A stretch of DNA of 64,000 bases from Procambarus clarkii (Eukaryota; Arthropoda; Malacostraca; Decapoda; Cambaridae), in assembly GCF_040958095.1 (NCBI RefSeq), contig NC_091195.1, forward strand, positions 28,189,586 through 28,253,585. Reading direction: 5' to 3'. Below are positions 45,735-59,104 of this stretch, piece after piece. Below the pieces are notes generated by a model that saw nothing but the letters and a program-made list of their open reading frames with translations, searched no databases and was not told the origin of the DNA. The position numbers and the translations under genes were made by a program. Numbering within the stretch: position 1 is the stretch's first letter; every line of letters begins with the position of its first letter.

Positions 45735-47131
45735 GATGGTCAGCTTACAGCCTCTGATTCTGCTATTGAGTTCAATAGGTTCTTCTCATCCATTGGGTCA
45801 TCCCTTGCAAATGATATTCCATCTTCCAGTACTGACATTAAGGACTATCTTACAGGTAGCTATCCACAGTCTCTGTACCTAAAGCCTATTAACTCCACTG
45901 ACGTCAATGAGATAATCCAAGTCTGGTGCCCTTGAGGAGATACCAACTTTAATTTACAAAAAAGCCTCCAGATCTTTAGCCTCTGCTATTGCATTGCTCT
46001 TCAACAAGTCACTTGAACTCCAAACCTTTCCAGATATTCTAAAAAAAAGCGAGAGTAACGCCTGTCCACAAATGTGGTGATCTCACAGATGTCAACAATT
46101 ACAGACCTATCTCAATCCTGCCAAACTTGTCAAAAATATTTGAAAAACAAATCTACAAGCAGCTTTACTCTTATCTAGCCAAACACAATATACTTAGCTC
46201 TTGCCAATATGGCTTCAGACCTAAAAAAAAGCACTAACGATGCACTTATTAGTATGATTAACTTGATACATGAAGCTCTTGATAAAAATGAGTTCCCTGT
46301 TGGGTTATTTGTGGACCTGCGTAAGGCTTTTGACACTGTCAACCACCAAAACCTTCTTCCTAAATTACATCATTATGGAGTCAGAGGACACTCCCTGCAA
46401 TACCTTCAGTCTTACCTTACTGACAGGCTCCAGTATGTTTCTGTGAATAATTCAATTTCTCCCACCCTACCCATCAACATTGGTGTTCCTCAGGGCAGCA
46501 TACTTGGCCCTCTCCTCTTTCTCATCTACTTTAACGACCTTCCAAATGCCTCCCAACAACTCAAACCAATTCTATTTGCTGACGACACAACCTTCATTTA
46601 CTCCAGTCCTGATCCCCTTGCTCTAAATGCCACAGTGAATACTGAGCTAAATAAAGTCCGTCTTTAGCTAACTGCCAACAAACTCACCCTCATTATTGAC
46701 AAAACTTTCTATATTTTGTTTGGCAATAAATCCTCTAATCAAATAAATCTCAAAATAAACAATACCCAAATTTGTAACAAATTAGATGGCAAGTTCCTTG
46801 GCGTTCTCATTGACGACAAGCTGAATTTCCAGGGACACATTCTAAATATATAAAAAAAAAGTTTCAAAAACTGTTGGCATTCTTTCTAAGATCAGATATT
46901 ATGTACCCCGCCCTGCCCTGGTGACTCTATTACTCTCTCATCTATCCTTATCTCAACTACGGTATTTGTGCTTGGGGTTCTACTACCCAAAATCATTTAC
47001 GTCCTCTAATTACTCAACACAAAGCTGCTATTAGGTCAATATCCAACTCTGGCCCCAGACATCACTCGGCACCCCTACTCAAATATCTGAATATGTAAGA
47101 AAAAATAAGTCACTGCACATCCTCTCATGTG

Positions 47132-47136
<5 letters not shown>
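45735..47136 (+). mobile_element. LINE, left part of the interrupted copy (copy 2)
   Basis: Same palm ORF at 46209-46667 with [23 protein letters not shown] and FADD. It stops at the TA tract exactly as copy 1 does. Confidence 0.85.

Positions 47137-47219
<83 letters not shown>
47137..47219. repeat. (TA)n microsatellite (copy 2)
   Basis: 8 bp shorter than 12093-12183. Confidence 0.95.
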
Positions 47220-47229
<10 letters not shown>

Positions 47230-47602
47230 ATATCACGAAAATAAACACGTGATTAAGAATGTGACAATGTCAGAAAAGTACTTTCGTATATTAAATACAT
47301 CTTCAGTGCCACACCCAGCCAGTGCAATACCCAGCCAGTGCCACACCCAGCCAGTGCATCACCCAGCCAGTGCCACACCCAGCCAGTGCAATACCCAGCC
47401 AGTGCCACACCCAGCCAGTGCATCACCCAGCCAGTGCCACACCCAGCCAGTGCAATACCCAGCCAGTGCCACACCCAGCCAGTGCATCACCCAGCCAGTG
47501 CCACACCCAATGATGACCTTCAGACCTTCTGAAGATGTATTTAATATACGAAAGTACTTAAGGAAATTTCCTGTTTCATTTTTCCTCCGTGGTCTGACAT
47601 TG

Positions 47603-47605
<3 letters not shown>
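47220..47605. mobile_element. Foldback element with 16-bp minisatellite (copy 2)
   Basis: Sequence and 64-bp higher-order pattern as at 12184-12569. Confidence 0.75.

Positions 47606-47690
<85 letters not shown>
47606..47690. repeat. Interrupted (TA)n microsatellite (copy 2)
   Basis: 10 bp shorter than 12570-12664 and broken by TATTATATATATATAATAT. Confidence 0.95.
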
Positions 47691-49292
47691 GCGAACAAGC
47701 CTGAATGGTCCCCAGGACAATATGCAACTGAAAACTCACACCCCAGAAGTGACTCGAACCCATACTCCCAGAAGCAACGCAACTGGTATGTACAAGACGC
47801 CTTAATCCACTTGACCATCACGACCGGACATAATGAGGTGATAGCCGAGGCTATTTGAACCACCCCACCGCCGGCACTCGGATAGTAATCTTGGGCATAG
47901 CATTTTACCAAATCACCTCATTCTTTGGGGCACACGTGAGGAAGACAAACGCGAACAAGCCTGAATGGTCCCCAGGACAATATGCAACTGAAAACTCACA
48001 CCCCAGAAGTGACTCGAACCCATACTCCCAGAAGCAACGCAACTGGTATGTACAAGACGCCTTAATCCACTTGACCATCACGACCGGACATAATGATGTG
48101 ATAGCCGAGGCTATTTGAACCACCCCACCGCCGGCACTCGGATAGTAATCTTGGGCATAGCATTTTACCAAATCACCTCATTCTTTGGGGCACACGTGAG
48201 GAACACAAATGCGAACAAGCCTGAATGGTCCCCAGGACAATATGCAACTGAAAACTCACACCCCAGAAGTGACTCGAACCCATACTCCCAGAAGCAACGC
48301 AACTGGTATGTACAAGACGCCTTAATCCACTTGACCATCACGACCGGACATAATGAGGTGATAGCCGAGGCTATTTGAACCACCCCACCGCCGGCACTCG
48401 GATAGTAATCTTGGGCATAGCATTTTACCAAATCACCTCATTCTTTGGGGCACACGTGAGGAACACAAACGCGAACAAGCCTGAATGGTCCCCAGGACAA
48501 TATGCAACTGAAAACTCACACCCCAGAAGTGACTCGAACCCATACTCCCAGAAGCAACGCAACTGGTATGTACAAGACGCCTTAATCCACTTGACCATCA
48601 CGACCGGACATAATGAGGTGATAGCCGAGGCTATTTGAACCACCCCACCGCCGGCACTCGGATAGTAATCTTGGGCATAGCATTTTACCAAATCACCTCA
48701 TTCTTTGGGGCACACGTGAGGAACACAAATGCGAACAAGCCTGAATGGTCCCCAGGACAATATGCAACTGAAAACTCACACCCCAGAAGTGACTCGAACC
48801 CATACTCCCAGAAGCAACGCAACTGGTATGTACAAGACGCCTTAATCCACTTGACCATCACGACCGGACATAATGAGGTGATAGCCGAGGCTATTTGAAC
48901 CACCCCACCGCCGGCACTCGGATAGTAATCTTGGGCATAGCATTTTACCAAATCACCTCATTCTTTGGGGCACACGTGAGGAACACAAATGCGAACAAGC
49001 CTGAATGGTCCCCAGGACAATATGCAAACTGAAAACTCACACCCCAGAAGTGACTCGAACCCATACTCCCAGAAGCAACGCAACTGGTATGAACAAGACG
49101 CCTTAATCCACTTGACCATCACGACCGGACATAATGAGGTGATAGCCGAGGCTATTTGAACCACCCCCACCGCCGGCACTCGGATAGTAATCTTGGGCAT
49201 AGCATTTTACCAAATCACCTCATTCTTTGGGGCACACGTGAGGAACACAAACGCGAACAAGCCTGAATGGTCCCCAGGACAATATGCAACTG
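47691..49292. repeat. 260-bp satellite array (copy 2)
   Basis: Six monomers plus a partial. The rare variants GATGTGA (about 48094) and TATGAACAAG (about 49089) occupy the same monomers as in copy 1. Two homopolymer insertions (near 49027 and 49167) break the artefactual ORFs of the sixth unit. Confidence 0.95.
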
Positions 49293-49460
49293 CCCAAGAT
49301 TACTATCCGAGTGCCGGCGGTGGGGTGGTTCAAATAGCCTCGGCTATCACCTCATTATGTCCGGTCGTGATGGTCAAGTGGATTAAGGCGTCTTGTACAT
49401 ACCAGTTGCGTTGCTTCTGGGAGTATGGGTTCGAGTCACTTCTGGGGTGTGAGTTTTCAG

Positions 49461-49462
<2 letters not shown>
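49293..49462. repeat. Inverted partial satellite monomer (copy 2)
   Basis: Same orientation switch as 14265-14434. Confidence 0.9.

Positions 49463-49529
<67 letters not shown>
49463..49529. repeat. (TA)n microsatellite (copy 2)
   Basis: 2 bp longer than 14435-14499. Confidence 0.95.
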
Positions 49530-49530
<1 letters not shown>

Positions 49531-50084
49531 CGCTGAACTGTAATGCCAATCCTAACCTTAAAAGCTTCCTAGAAGGTTGTAACAGAACCCATGAGCACCA
49601 CACCAGAAACAAATACAGTTTTGATATTCCAAGAGTACGACTTAATCAAACTAGAAATGCTGTACAAATCAAGGGACCCAGAATGTGGAATGACCTTCCC
49701 AACCATGTTAAAGACTGTACCTCTCTCTTAACCAGTTTAAGTTAAAAACAAAGTACTACCTAATTAACTCCCTGTAACCTACCTCACCCCTAATGTCAAC
49801 CTATGTCTGTTATTTTTTAAACAATGCTGTTTGTTGACCTAATTGTATTTTTGCTGTTTTCTGCCATATTCCCCCTTTTTTATTTTTACTTTTTCTCAAC
49901 AAATTTTATACTTTTATTTCAATTAGTATTAAGTTTTAGTCTTAGTGTTTTTCCTGCCCGAAACGCTTTGCGTAATAGTGGCTTTAGGCATTGTATGTAC
50001 TAGCTCTATCTATAAATCCATCAATTTTTGTATCTCGTCTTGTATGTATGTACCTTACCTGAATAAACATTTGAATTTGTGTAT
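49530..50084 (+). mobile_element. LINE, right part of the interrupted copy (copy 2)
   Basis: Same C-terminal codons and 3' UTR as 14500-15052, with a 1-bp T-run difference. Confidence 0.85.
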
Positions 50085-50086
50085 TC

Positions 50087-50378
50087 ACCTAGTTGTATTC
50101 ACCTAGTTGTGCTTGCGGGGGTTGAGCTCTGCTCTTTCGGCCCGCCTCTCAACTGTCAATCAACTGTTACTAACTACTATTTTTTTTCCCCACACACATA
50201 CACACCCCAGGAAGCAGCCCGTGACAGCTGACTAACACCCAGGTACCTATTTTATTGCTAGGTAACAGGGGCATAGGGTGAAAGAAACTCTGCCCATCGC
50301 TTCTCGTCAGCGCCGGGAATCGAACCCGGGGCCACAGGATCACGTGTACAGCGTGCTACCTACACAGCCACCGGCGCC
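50087..50378 (-). mobile_element. tRNA-derived SINE, tail A (copy 2)
   Basis: As at 15056-15346, with one extra T in a T run. Confidence 0.85.
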
Positions 50379-50527
50379 ACATGTTATGTTATGTATGTTA
50401 TAGTTGTTGCAAACTGTCCATGTACTGGTAAAAACCGCAAATGTATTATTGGTTGATAAACAATAATTTATCCAAGTTAAAGAAAAGTAGAAGTCAAAAC
50501 TAGTATGTGTCTGAAATGTAGTTTAAA

Positions 50528-50746
50528 TGTACAGATTGTGCAACAGTCTGTACAATAATCTGTGACGTCTTGTGCAACAATCTGTACAATAGTCTGTGAC
50601 GTCTTGTGCAACAATCTGTACAATAGTCTGTGACGTCTTGTGCAACAATCTGTACAATAGTCTGTGACGTCTTGTGCAACAATCTGTACAATAATCTGTG
50701 ACGTCTTGTGCAACAATCTGTACGATACTCTGTGACGTCTTGTGCA
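50528..50746. repeat. 34-bp tandem repeat (copy 2)
   Basis: Unit variants in the same order as 15497-15715. Confidence 0.93.
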
Positions 50747-50974
50747 GCGTTGCCAGCCGAAAGATTGTCAATAACAAGGCTATATAGAACATTAACTTCC
50801 CAACCTAATTGCTCTAAACTACCTATAATGATAACTAATTTTACTTATCTTATAATAATGAGAATTCTAATACTAACAATAATTGATTTACAACTTTAAT
50901 AAAGGAGTTAGTTTCATGAAGAAGTTTTCCTAAATGAGACGAGGGAGACTCAGTGCCGCCCGAACCTCGGGACG

Positions 50975-51091
50975 ATGAGGAGGTGGGTGTTAGTGCTCTC
51001 GTCTCTCACCTCGCCCACCTACTATACTCCCTGGGTGTGCGCCCTTGTACAGGACACGTACAGGTTCAGGGTTGACGGTGACACTGTGGAG
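50975..51091 (+). CDS. Candidate first coding exon (copy 2, hypothetical)
   Basis: Identical 39 codons and GTAATTATT donor as at 15944-16060. Identity here is uninformative about function, since the flanks are equally identical. Confidence 0.2.
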
Positions 51092-51208
51092 GTAATTATT
51101 GGGTGCCGTGATTGACCGTTGTCGCCTGGGGTTGCCAGCTTGAGTGTTGATGCAGCTGAGAGCTGTGAATTCACAGTGTAAGAGCAACGTCATTGAAGCC
51201 ATTGTTAT

Positions 51209-51653
51209 GTACTCGCCTAGTTGTGCTTGCAGGGGTTGAGCCTCGGCTCTTGGTCCCGTCATTCAACTGGTGTACAGAATCTGGAGCCCATTCGGCTCTG
51301 TCAAATCTTCATTTGAAAACTATGTTAAGTCTGCCATAGCCATATATCAGTATGGAGTCTGCGTGTGTTTGTGAGTTCTCACCTATCTGTGCCTGCAGGA
51401 TCGAGCATTGGCTCTTGGATCCCGCTTTTCTAGCCACCGGTTGTTTACAGTAATGACTCCGGTCCCACTTCCCTATCATACCTAGTTATAAAACTAGTTT
51501 TTAATACCTAGTTTTTCGGGCTTGCCCGAAACGCTATGCGCAGTAGTGGCTTTAGGTATTGTATGTACTACTTCTCTCTCTTTAAATCTAACAGAATGTT
51601 TGTGCGGTAACGCTGCAACTATGTATGTACTGTTCCTAAGTAAATTATTATTA

Positions 51654-51706
<53 letters not shown>

Positions 51707-51707
51707 A
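51209..51707. repeat. Mosaic of short repeats and (TTA)n (copy 2)
   Basis: As at 16177-16675, with compensating 1-bp homopolymer differences. Confidence 0.65.
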
Positions 51708-51842
51708 CTATGAGTAGTGATTATTTCCACAATGTGCTCCTTTATTTCACTCCATTTCCCAACTACTATCACACTAAAAGAAAACTTTTTCTACTATCTC
51801 TATGACAAATCTGATTTTCCAGCTTTCATCCATGCTTCCTGG

Positions 51843-52107
51843 TTATCTTGAGATCTTGAGGTTATCTTGAGATGATTTCGGGGCTTTTTTTAGTGTCCCC
51901 GCGGCCCGGTCCTCGACCAGGCCTCCACCCCCAGGAAGCAGCCCGTGACAGCTGACTAACACCCAGGTACCTAATTTACCGCTAGGTAACAGGGGCATAG
52001 GGTGAAAGAAACTCTGCCCATTGTTTCTCGCCGGCGCCTGGGATCGAACCCAGGACCACAGGATCACAAGTCCCGCGTGCTGTCCACTCGGCCGACCGGC
52101 TCTGTTG
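51843..52107 (-). mobile_element. tRNA-derived SINE, tail B (copy 2)
   Basis: As at 16811-17075, with the same LINE-type tail. Confidence 0.85.
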
Positions 52108-52131
52108 GTATTCCGTGTGAACATTTCGTTT

Positions 52132-52927
52132 ATTTCCATTCTGTCAATCTCCCCTAATTATTTTGTATGCTGCGATCATATCTCTCCACTTCATCCTTTT
52201 TATTTTAGTATCGTAAGGCACAGTTCCTTCAGGAGCTCCTCATACCCCATCCCTCGTAACTCTGGGACGAGTCTCGTCGCAAATTTCTGAACCTTTAACA
52301 GTTTCTTTATATGCTTCTTCAGATGGGGACTCCATGATGAGATATACTCTAAGCCTGGCCTCACATAGTGTAAAGCGCCCTAAATGCCTCCTCACTTAGG
52401 TTTCTGAATGATGTTCTAACTTTTGCCAGTGTTGAGTACGCTCCTGTCGTTATCCTATTTATATATGTCTCAGGAATTAGATTTGGTGTTACGTCCACTC
52501 CCAGGTCTCTTTCTCGAATCGTTACAGGTAGGTAGTTTCCCTTCATTGTGTACTGTCCCTTTGGTTTCCTGTCACCTAGTCACATTTCCATAACTTTACA
52601 CTTGCTGTGTTAAATTCCAGTAGCCATTTCTCTGACCATCTCTGCAGCTTGTTCAAGTCCTCTTAGAGGATCCTACAATCCTCAACTGTTACAACTCTTC
52701 TCATTAATTTCGCGTCATCCGCGAACATCGACATGTAGGACTCGACTCGACTGTAGACATATCGTTCATGTTTAAAAACAGAATTGGTCCCAGCACCGAT
52801 CCTTGTGGTACTCCACTCGTTACTGTTCGTCAGTCCGACTTCTCGCCCCTTACCGTAACTCTTTGGCTCCTTCCTGTTATGTAGTTCCTTATCCATGCTA
52901 GGGCCTTTCTGCTTACTCTTGCCTGCC
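52132..52927 (-). pseudogene. LINE reverse transcriptase remnant (copy 2)
   Basis: As at 17100-17895. The following (GT)n is 2 bp shorter. Confidence 0.8.
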
Positions 52928-52962
52928 TCTCAAGTTTGAACAGCAGTCTCATGCATGTGCAG

Positions 52963-52996
<34 letters not shown>

Positions 52997-53139
52997 TTAC
53001 TATTTGTTTATGCCTGCAGAATAAACCTATTAGCTCTTGGACCCCGCCTTTCTAACCAATCTATTTCTCCTCTATTATGACTACTACATATATTTCTCTC
53101 CAACACACACACAGATCCCAGGAGGAGTCAGTTTCCACC

Positions 53140-54246
53140 ACATCACTGCTTACACTGCTTATTGCATTCCATTTGTTAACTTCTCTGACACTAAAAAAGT
53201 TCTTTTTCTAATTTCTCTGTGGTTCATTTGGGCACTCAATTTCCACCTGTGTCCCCTAGTGCGTGTGCCCCATATGTTAAATAAACTGTCTATATCGACC
53301 CAATCAATTCCTCTGAGAATTTTGTATGTGGTGATCATGTTTTTCCTAACTCTTCTGTCTTTGGTGACGTGAGGTTTAGTTCCTGTAGTCTCTCTTCATA
53401 GCTCATACCCCTCAGCTCGGGTATTAGTTTGGTGGCATACATACCTCTGTACCTTCTTCAATATAGTCTTGTGCTGGATGAGATACGGACTCCATGCTGG
53501 AGCTGCATACTCCCAGGTTGGTCTGACATATTCCGTGTATATAAGGTTTTGAATGATTCCTTACACAAGTTTCTAAAGGATGTTTTTATGTTGACCAGCA
53601 TGGCATATGATGCTGATGTTATCCTCTTGATGTGGGCTTCAGGGGACAGGTCTGGCATGATATCAATCCCCAGGTTTTTCCCATTCTCTGATTATTGAAG
53701 AATTTCATCTCTCAAATGATACCTTGTATCTGGCCTCCTGCTCCCTGCTCTTATCTTCGTTACTTTACAGTTGCTCGAGTTAAACTCTTACAGGCATTTG
53801 TTCGACCATTCCTTCAGTTTGTCCAGGTCATATTGAAGCCTCAAGCTGTCATCTGTCTAAATCCTTCTCATAATTTTGGCATCAGCAAACATTGAGGGGC
53901 CTATACCCTCTAGAAGATCATTTTCATATATCAGAAACAGGATAGGTCCGAGTACAGAGCCCTGTGGGACTCCACTGGTGACTTCACGCCAATCTGAGGT
54001 CTCACCCCTCACAGTAACTCTCTGCTTCCTACTGCTTAGGTACTCCCTTATCCACTGGAGTGCCCTACTAGTTTCTCCTTCCTGTTTCTCCAACTTATGT
54101 ACCATCCTCTTATGTGGGACTGTGTCAAAGGCTTTCAGACAGTCCAAGAAAATGCAGTCCGCCCATCCTTCTCTTTCTTGCTTAATGCGGTCAGATGAGA
54201 AGTAGATGTTACTTTTACATATTGCATTAGGGTTAAAAGTAAACAT
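53140..54246 (-). pseudogene. LINE reverse transcriptase remnant (copy 2)
   Basis: As at 18110-19216, with the same FADAKI in place of FADD. Confidence 0.82.
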
Positions 54247-54300
54247 TATTTCAGGTTAACTGCATTGAGAAACAAGATAAAGATTGTGTAGCTTTCATTA

Positions 54301-54590
54301 CGTCAAGATTAGCAGTCTCCGTGGCGTAGTGGTAAGACGCTCACCTGGCGTTCCACGAGCACTTTGTCATGGGTTCGTATCCTGGCCGGGGAGGATTTAC
54401 TGGGCGCAAATCCTTAACTGTAGCCTCTGTTTAACCCAACAGTAAAATGGGTACCTGGTTGTTAAACGATTCTTCGTGGGGTTCGTATTCCAGGGAACGT
54501 AGGATTATGGCAGCCCATCCTCCGAATAGACAGTACGTTTTCATACTAAATGTAAAAAGTACAATCCAGACTATCGGCATAGTACAAAAA
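54301..54590 (+). mobile_element. tRNA-derived SINE (copy 2)
   Basis: As at 19271-19560. Confidence 0.75.
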
Positions 54591-54594
54591 TACA

Positions 54595-54685
54595 CTTAAT
54601 CGCCAGTATCGCACCAAAATATTGTGAATATTAGAGTACACCTGTAAAACTGTATAGAAAACCACGACCTAACCTAACCTTTGGG
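54595..54685. repeat. Dispersed repeat, left half (copy 2)
   Basis: As at 19565-19655. Confidence 0.65.
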
Positions 54686-54720
54686 AGTGTAATTACCTAA
54701 GTGTAGTTACAGGATGAGAG

Positions 54721-55731
54721 CTACGCTCGTGGTGTCCCGTCTTCCCAGCACTCTTTGCCATATAATGCTTTGAAACTACTGACGTTCTTGGCCTCCACCA
54801 TCTTCTCACTTAACTTGTTCCAACCGTCTACCACATTGTTTACAAAAGTGAATTTTCTTATATTTCTCCGGCAGCTTTGTTTCGTTAGTTTAAATCTATG
54901 ACCTCTTGTTCTTGAAGTTCCGGGTCTCAGGAAGTCTTCCCTGTCGATTTTATCAATTCCTGTTACTATTTTGTACGTAGTGATCATATCACCTCTTTTT
55001 CTTCTGTCTTCTAGTTTTTGCATATTTAATGCCTCTAACCTCTCCTCGTAGCTCTTGTCCTTCGGTTCTGGGAGCCACTTAGTGGCATGTCATTGCACCT
55101 TTTCCAGTTTGTTGATGTGCTTCTTAAGATATGGGCACCACACAACCGCTGCATATTCCAGCTTTGGTCTAACAAAAGTTGTGAACAATTTCTTTAGTAT
55201 TTCTCCATCCATGTATTTAAAAGCAATTCTGAGGTTAGAAAGTGTAGCATAGGCTCCTCGCACAATGTTCTTTATGTGGTCCTCAGGTGATAGTTTTCTA
55301 TCTAGAACCACCCCTAGATCCCTTTCTTTATCAGAATTCTTTAAAGATTTCTCACATAATATATAGGTTGTGTGGGGTCTATGTTCTCCTATTCCACATT
55401 CCATAACATGGCATTTATTCACATTAAATTCCATTTGCCAAGTGTTGCTCCATATACTTATTTTGTCCAGGTCTTCTTGAAGAGCATGACAGTCATCTAG
55501 GTTTCTTATCTTCCCTTTTATCTTAGCATCATCAGCAAACATGTTCATATAATTCTGTATTCCCACTGGTAGATCATTTATGTAGTCAATAAACATCACT
55601 GGTGCAAGAACTGAACCCTGTGGTACTCCACTCGTGACATTCCTCCAATCAGATACCTTGCCTCTGATTACGGCCCTCATTTTTCTGTCAGTTAGGAAAT
55701 TTTTCATCCATGTTAGTAGCTTGCCTGTCAC
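54721..55731 (-). pseudogene. LINE reverse transcriptase ORF broken by a stop (copy 2 of 19691-20701)
   Basis: Same 336-codon region, but AGA has become TGA at about 55091-55089 (minus). The ORF splits into 213- and 100-residue frames. Three further substitutions lie within 40 bp, two of them amino-acid changing (Leu to Pro, Gly to Asp). Elsewhere in this element the two copies match. Confidence 0.9.
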
Positions 55732-55781
55732 CCCTTCAATATGTTCCAGTTTCCAGAACAGTGTAGGAGGACAAGCATGTA

Positions 55782-56145
55782 AATAGCATTTATTGCTTCT
55801 TAATTACAATTCGTACTTAACCAACAGCTGTATTGATATTACAATTTTATAAAACTAATAAAACAAAACTAAAATCTTTCAATAAATTATAACGTAACTC
55901 AGGATATTTTCAAAATTTATATAAAATCTGTATTGTTTAATAAAACTTAAAAAGAAATTCTTTATATTTAAAACTTTGTTTATATAGCATCGAACACTAA
56001 AACTTCAACCTAAAAATTTTGAGTGTATTAACAGAAAATGAAGAGGATATATGGGGAGGTAAATGTAACAGCACAATAAGCGTATTTATGTACTATACAG
56101 TCAGGAATGTACTTATTACGTGTACTAGTGGCTGTACGAGAATGT
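55782..56145. repeat. Dispersed repeat, right half (copy 2)
   Basis: As at 20752-21115. Confidence 0.7.
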
Positions 56146-56359
56146 ACCAACGCTTGTATATATCAAAAAATTAAAGATGGCAAGTAAAAGTTTGTTTACA
56201 TCTACTACATGAAGATAAGAAGTAAACGTTGTTTATATTCTCTTCTGTGAAGTTCAGAAGTAAAATAAACTTCACTTGTCTGTCTGTCTTTCTGTCTCTT
56301 ATTTCCTATCCATCTCTATGTCTCTTTTTAATTGATGAAAGAAACAATAAAATTTTATT

Positions 56360-57090
56360 TATTTTATTTATTTATGTACAAGAAGGTACATTGGGTTTGT
56401 GAGAATACATAGCATAGTACAGTAATTGCACTCTTGTAAAGCCACTAGTACGCGCAGCGTTTCGGGCAGGTCGTTAATCTAGCAGATAATTTTAAGTAGG
56501 TAAATTCTATCAGAATTAATAAAATGATAACAAATACATTGCAAGAAAAAAAATGAGATGGGAGAGATTAGTAAGTATATTAAAGCACATTGGTATATTA
56601 AAGCTCTGATTGATTACATTGACAGCTTGATTGGTAATTTAAACAAGATTAATAGACACCATACAGCAGATTGACAGTATATATAAGAAGACAGCAATGA
56701 TAAAGATGTTCAGATTGGGTACATAAAGATTGGGTAGCAATAGATACAGTGCAGTTTTAAAGCAAAAGGTAAAAAACTATGATGATGAAATTAGGTACTT
56801 TTTAGTATTGTTTTTGAATGACGCAAAAGTTGGACAGCTTTTCAATTCAGTAGGGCGTGAGTTCCATAGACTGGGTCCCTTTATTTGCATAGAGTGTTTA
56901 CACAAATTAAGTTTGACTCTGGGGATATCAAAGAGATATTTATTTCTGGTGTGGTGATAATGGGTCCTATTACATCTGTCCAGGGAGAGTTTCAGAGCAT
57001 GGTTTGCATTTAAGAACAGGGTTTTGTAAATGTAGTTGACACAAGAGAATGTGTGGAGTGAGATTATGTTTAGCATAATCATTAATTAGC
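56360..57090 (-). mobile_element. LINE 3' fragment (copy 2)
   Basis: As at 21330-22060. Confidence 0.82.
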
Positions 57091-57219
57091 ATGTTTAGCA
57101 AAATAGTGCCCATTGGTGGGTGGTGGGAGCCAGGCGGTGTCCCATTTGCTTTGAGAAAGGGGGCGAGGCTTTTTAGAGGATAACGGCTGGGTTTGAATGT
57201 GTGTTGTCACTCTTTCTTG

Positions 57220-57935
57220 TGCTTGGGGTTCTACTACCCAAAATCATTTACGTCCTCTAATTACTCAACACAAAGCTGCTATTAGGACAATATCTAACTC
57301 TGGCCCCAGACATCACTCGGTACCCCTACTCAAATATCTGAATATGTTAGATATTAAGTCACTGCACATCCTCTCATGTGTATTATACATATATAAAACG
57401 CTAAACTATAATGCCAATCCTGATCTCAAAAGCTTCATTGAAGGTTGGAACAGAACCCATGAGCACCACACCAGAAATAAATACAGTTTTGAAATTCCAA
57501 GAGTACGACTTAATCAAACTAGAAATGCTCTACAAATCAAGGGACCCAGAATGTGGAATGACCTTCCCAACCATGTTAAAGACTGTACCTCTCTCAACCA
57601 GTTTAAGATAAAAACGAAACACTACCTAATAAATTCCCTGTAACCTACCTTACCCCTCTGTTGTCAACCCATATATGTTTTTTTTAAACAACGCTGTTTG
57701 TCGACCTAATTGTATTTTTGCTGCTTTTTCAGCCATGTTCCCCCTCTTTTTTATCTCTGTTTTTATTTGTTCTCAACATATTTTATTCTTTATACTCAAT
57801 TAGTATTAAGCTTTAGTCATTAATGTTTTTCCTGCCCGAAACGCTTTGAGTAATAGTGGCTTTAGGCATTGTATGTACTAGCTCTATCTATAAATCCATC
57901 ACTCTTACGATGAGTAAAATATTTTTATAACTTTT
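57220..57935 (+). mobile_element. LINE C-terminal fragment with 3' UTR (copy 2)
   Basis: As at 22190-22905. Confidence 0.85.
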
Positions 57936-57994
57936 TTTTTTGGTCAAAGTATTAAAGGAAATGAGCATTGGTGCCACAGGTGTTACTAGTTGTA

Positions 57995-58105
57995 CTCACC
58001 TAGTTGTGCTTGCGGGGGTTGAGCTCTGGCTCTTTCGGCCCGCCTCTCAACTGTCAATCAATCAACTGATTTGTTCACACACACACACACGCACACACAC
58101 ACAGG
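57995..58105 (-). mobile_element. SINE tail A fragment (copy 2)
   Basis: As at 22965-23075. Confidence 0.7.
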
Positions 58106-58107
58106 GG

Positions 58108-58178
58108 GCCTCGTAGCCTGGTGGATAGCGCGCAGGATTCGTAATTCTGTGGCGCGGGTTCGATTCCCGCACGAGGCA
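58108..58178 (+). tRNA. tRNA-Thr(CGT)-like SINE head (copy 2)
   Basis: Same stems and anticodon loop as 23078-23148. Confidence 0.55.
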
Positions 58179-58302
58179 GAAACAAATGGGCAGTTTCTTT
58201 CACCCTGAATGCCCCTGTTACCTAGCAGTAAATAGGTACCTGGGAGTTAGTCAGCTGTCACGGGCTGCTTCCTGGGGTGTGTGTGTGTGTGTGTGGTGTG
58301 GG

Positions 58303-58336
<34 letters not shown>

Positions 58337-58430
58337 GTTAGTAAAAAACAGTTGATTGACAGTTGAGAGGCGGGCCGAAAGAGCAAAGCTCAACCCCCGT
58401 AAAAACACAACTAGTAAAAACACAACTAGT

Positions 58431-58431
<1 letters not shown>
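58179..58431 (+). mobile_element. SINE body and tail A (copy 2)
   Basis: As at 23149-23400, with one extra A in the poly(A). Confidence 0.82.

Positions 58432-58515
<84 letters not shown>
58432..58515. repeat. (CA)n microsatellite (copy 2)
   Basis: 4 bp longer than copy 1. Confidence 0.95.
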
Positions 58516-58516
<1 letters not shown>

Positions 58517-58690
58517 ACAGGAAGTAGCCCATATCAGCTGTCTAACTCCCAGGTACCTATTTACTGTTAGGTGAACAGTGGCATTAGGGTGAAAGAAACT
58601 CTGCCTATCTGTTTTCGCCATCGCAGGGAATCAATCCCGAACCCTAGGATTAGGAATACAGAGTGCTGTCCATTCAGCCACCAGGCCCCT
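58516..58690 (-). mobile_element. Diverged tRNA-derived SINE (copy 2)
   Basis: As at 23481-23655. Confidence 0.75.
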
Positions 58691-59104
58691 GACTGTGACA
58701 CTGTTCCCTCTTGAATTCTGGCGACCCTGTTGGGCATGTACCCAACAGGAATCAAAGTGCAAAGTTAGGTGAGGCTGCTCAAGCATCTGGCCTGAGCATC
58801 TCCAACCTTATACAGACAGACGTTCCAAGTTATAGATATAGATTGTTTATTGTAATAAATATTAAATTAATAATTATCACGACATAATATGATCCTGAAA
58901 TTGTTTTCCGTTTATTCCAGAAAATGTCAGGAATCCGATGGACTTTCTTAAGGCAGATGTAGATTCTGTTCAACACACGTTTGGAGGAGAAAAGGCAAGT
59001 GACCAACCGAGAAATATTATATTATCAAGTAACTTGTTTTGAAACAAGAGGAAGTGTAAGTTATGGAACATAATAATTCAGCGATCTGCATAAATATAAT
59101 AATA

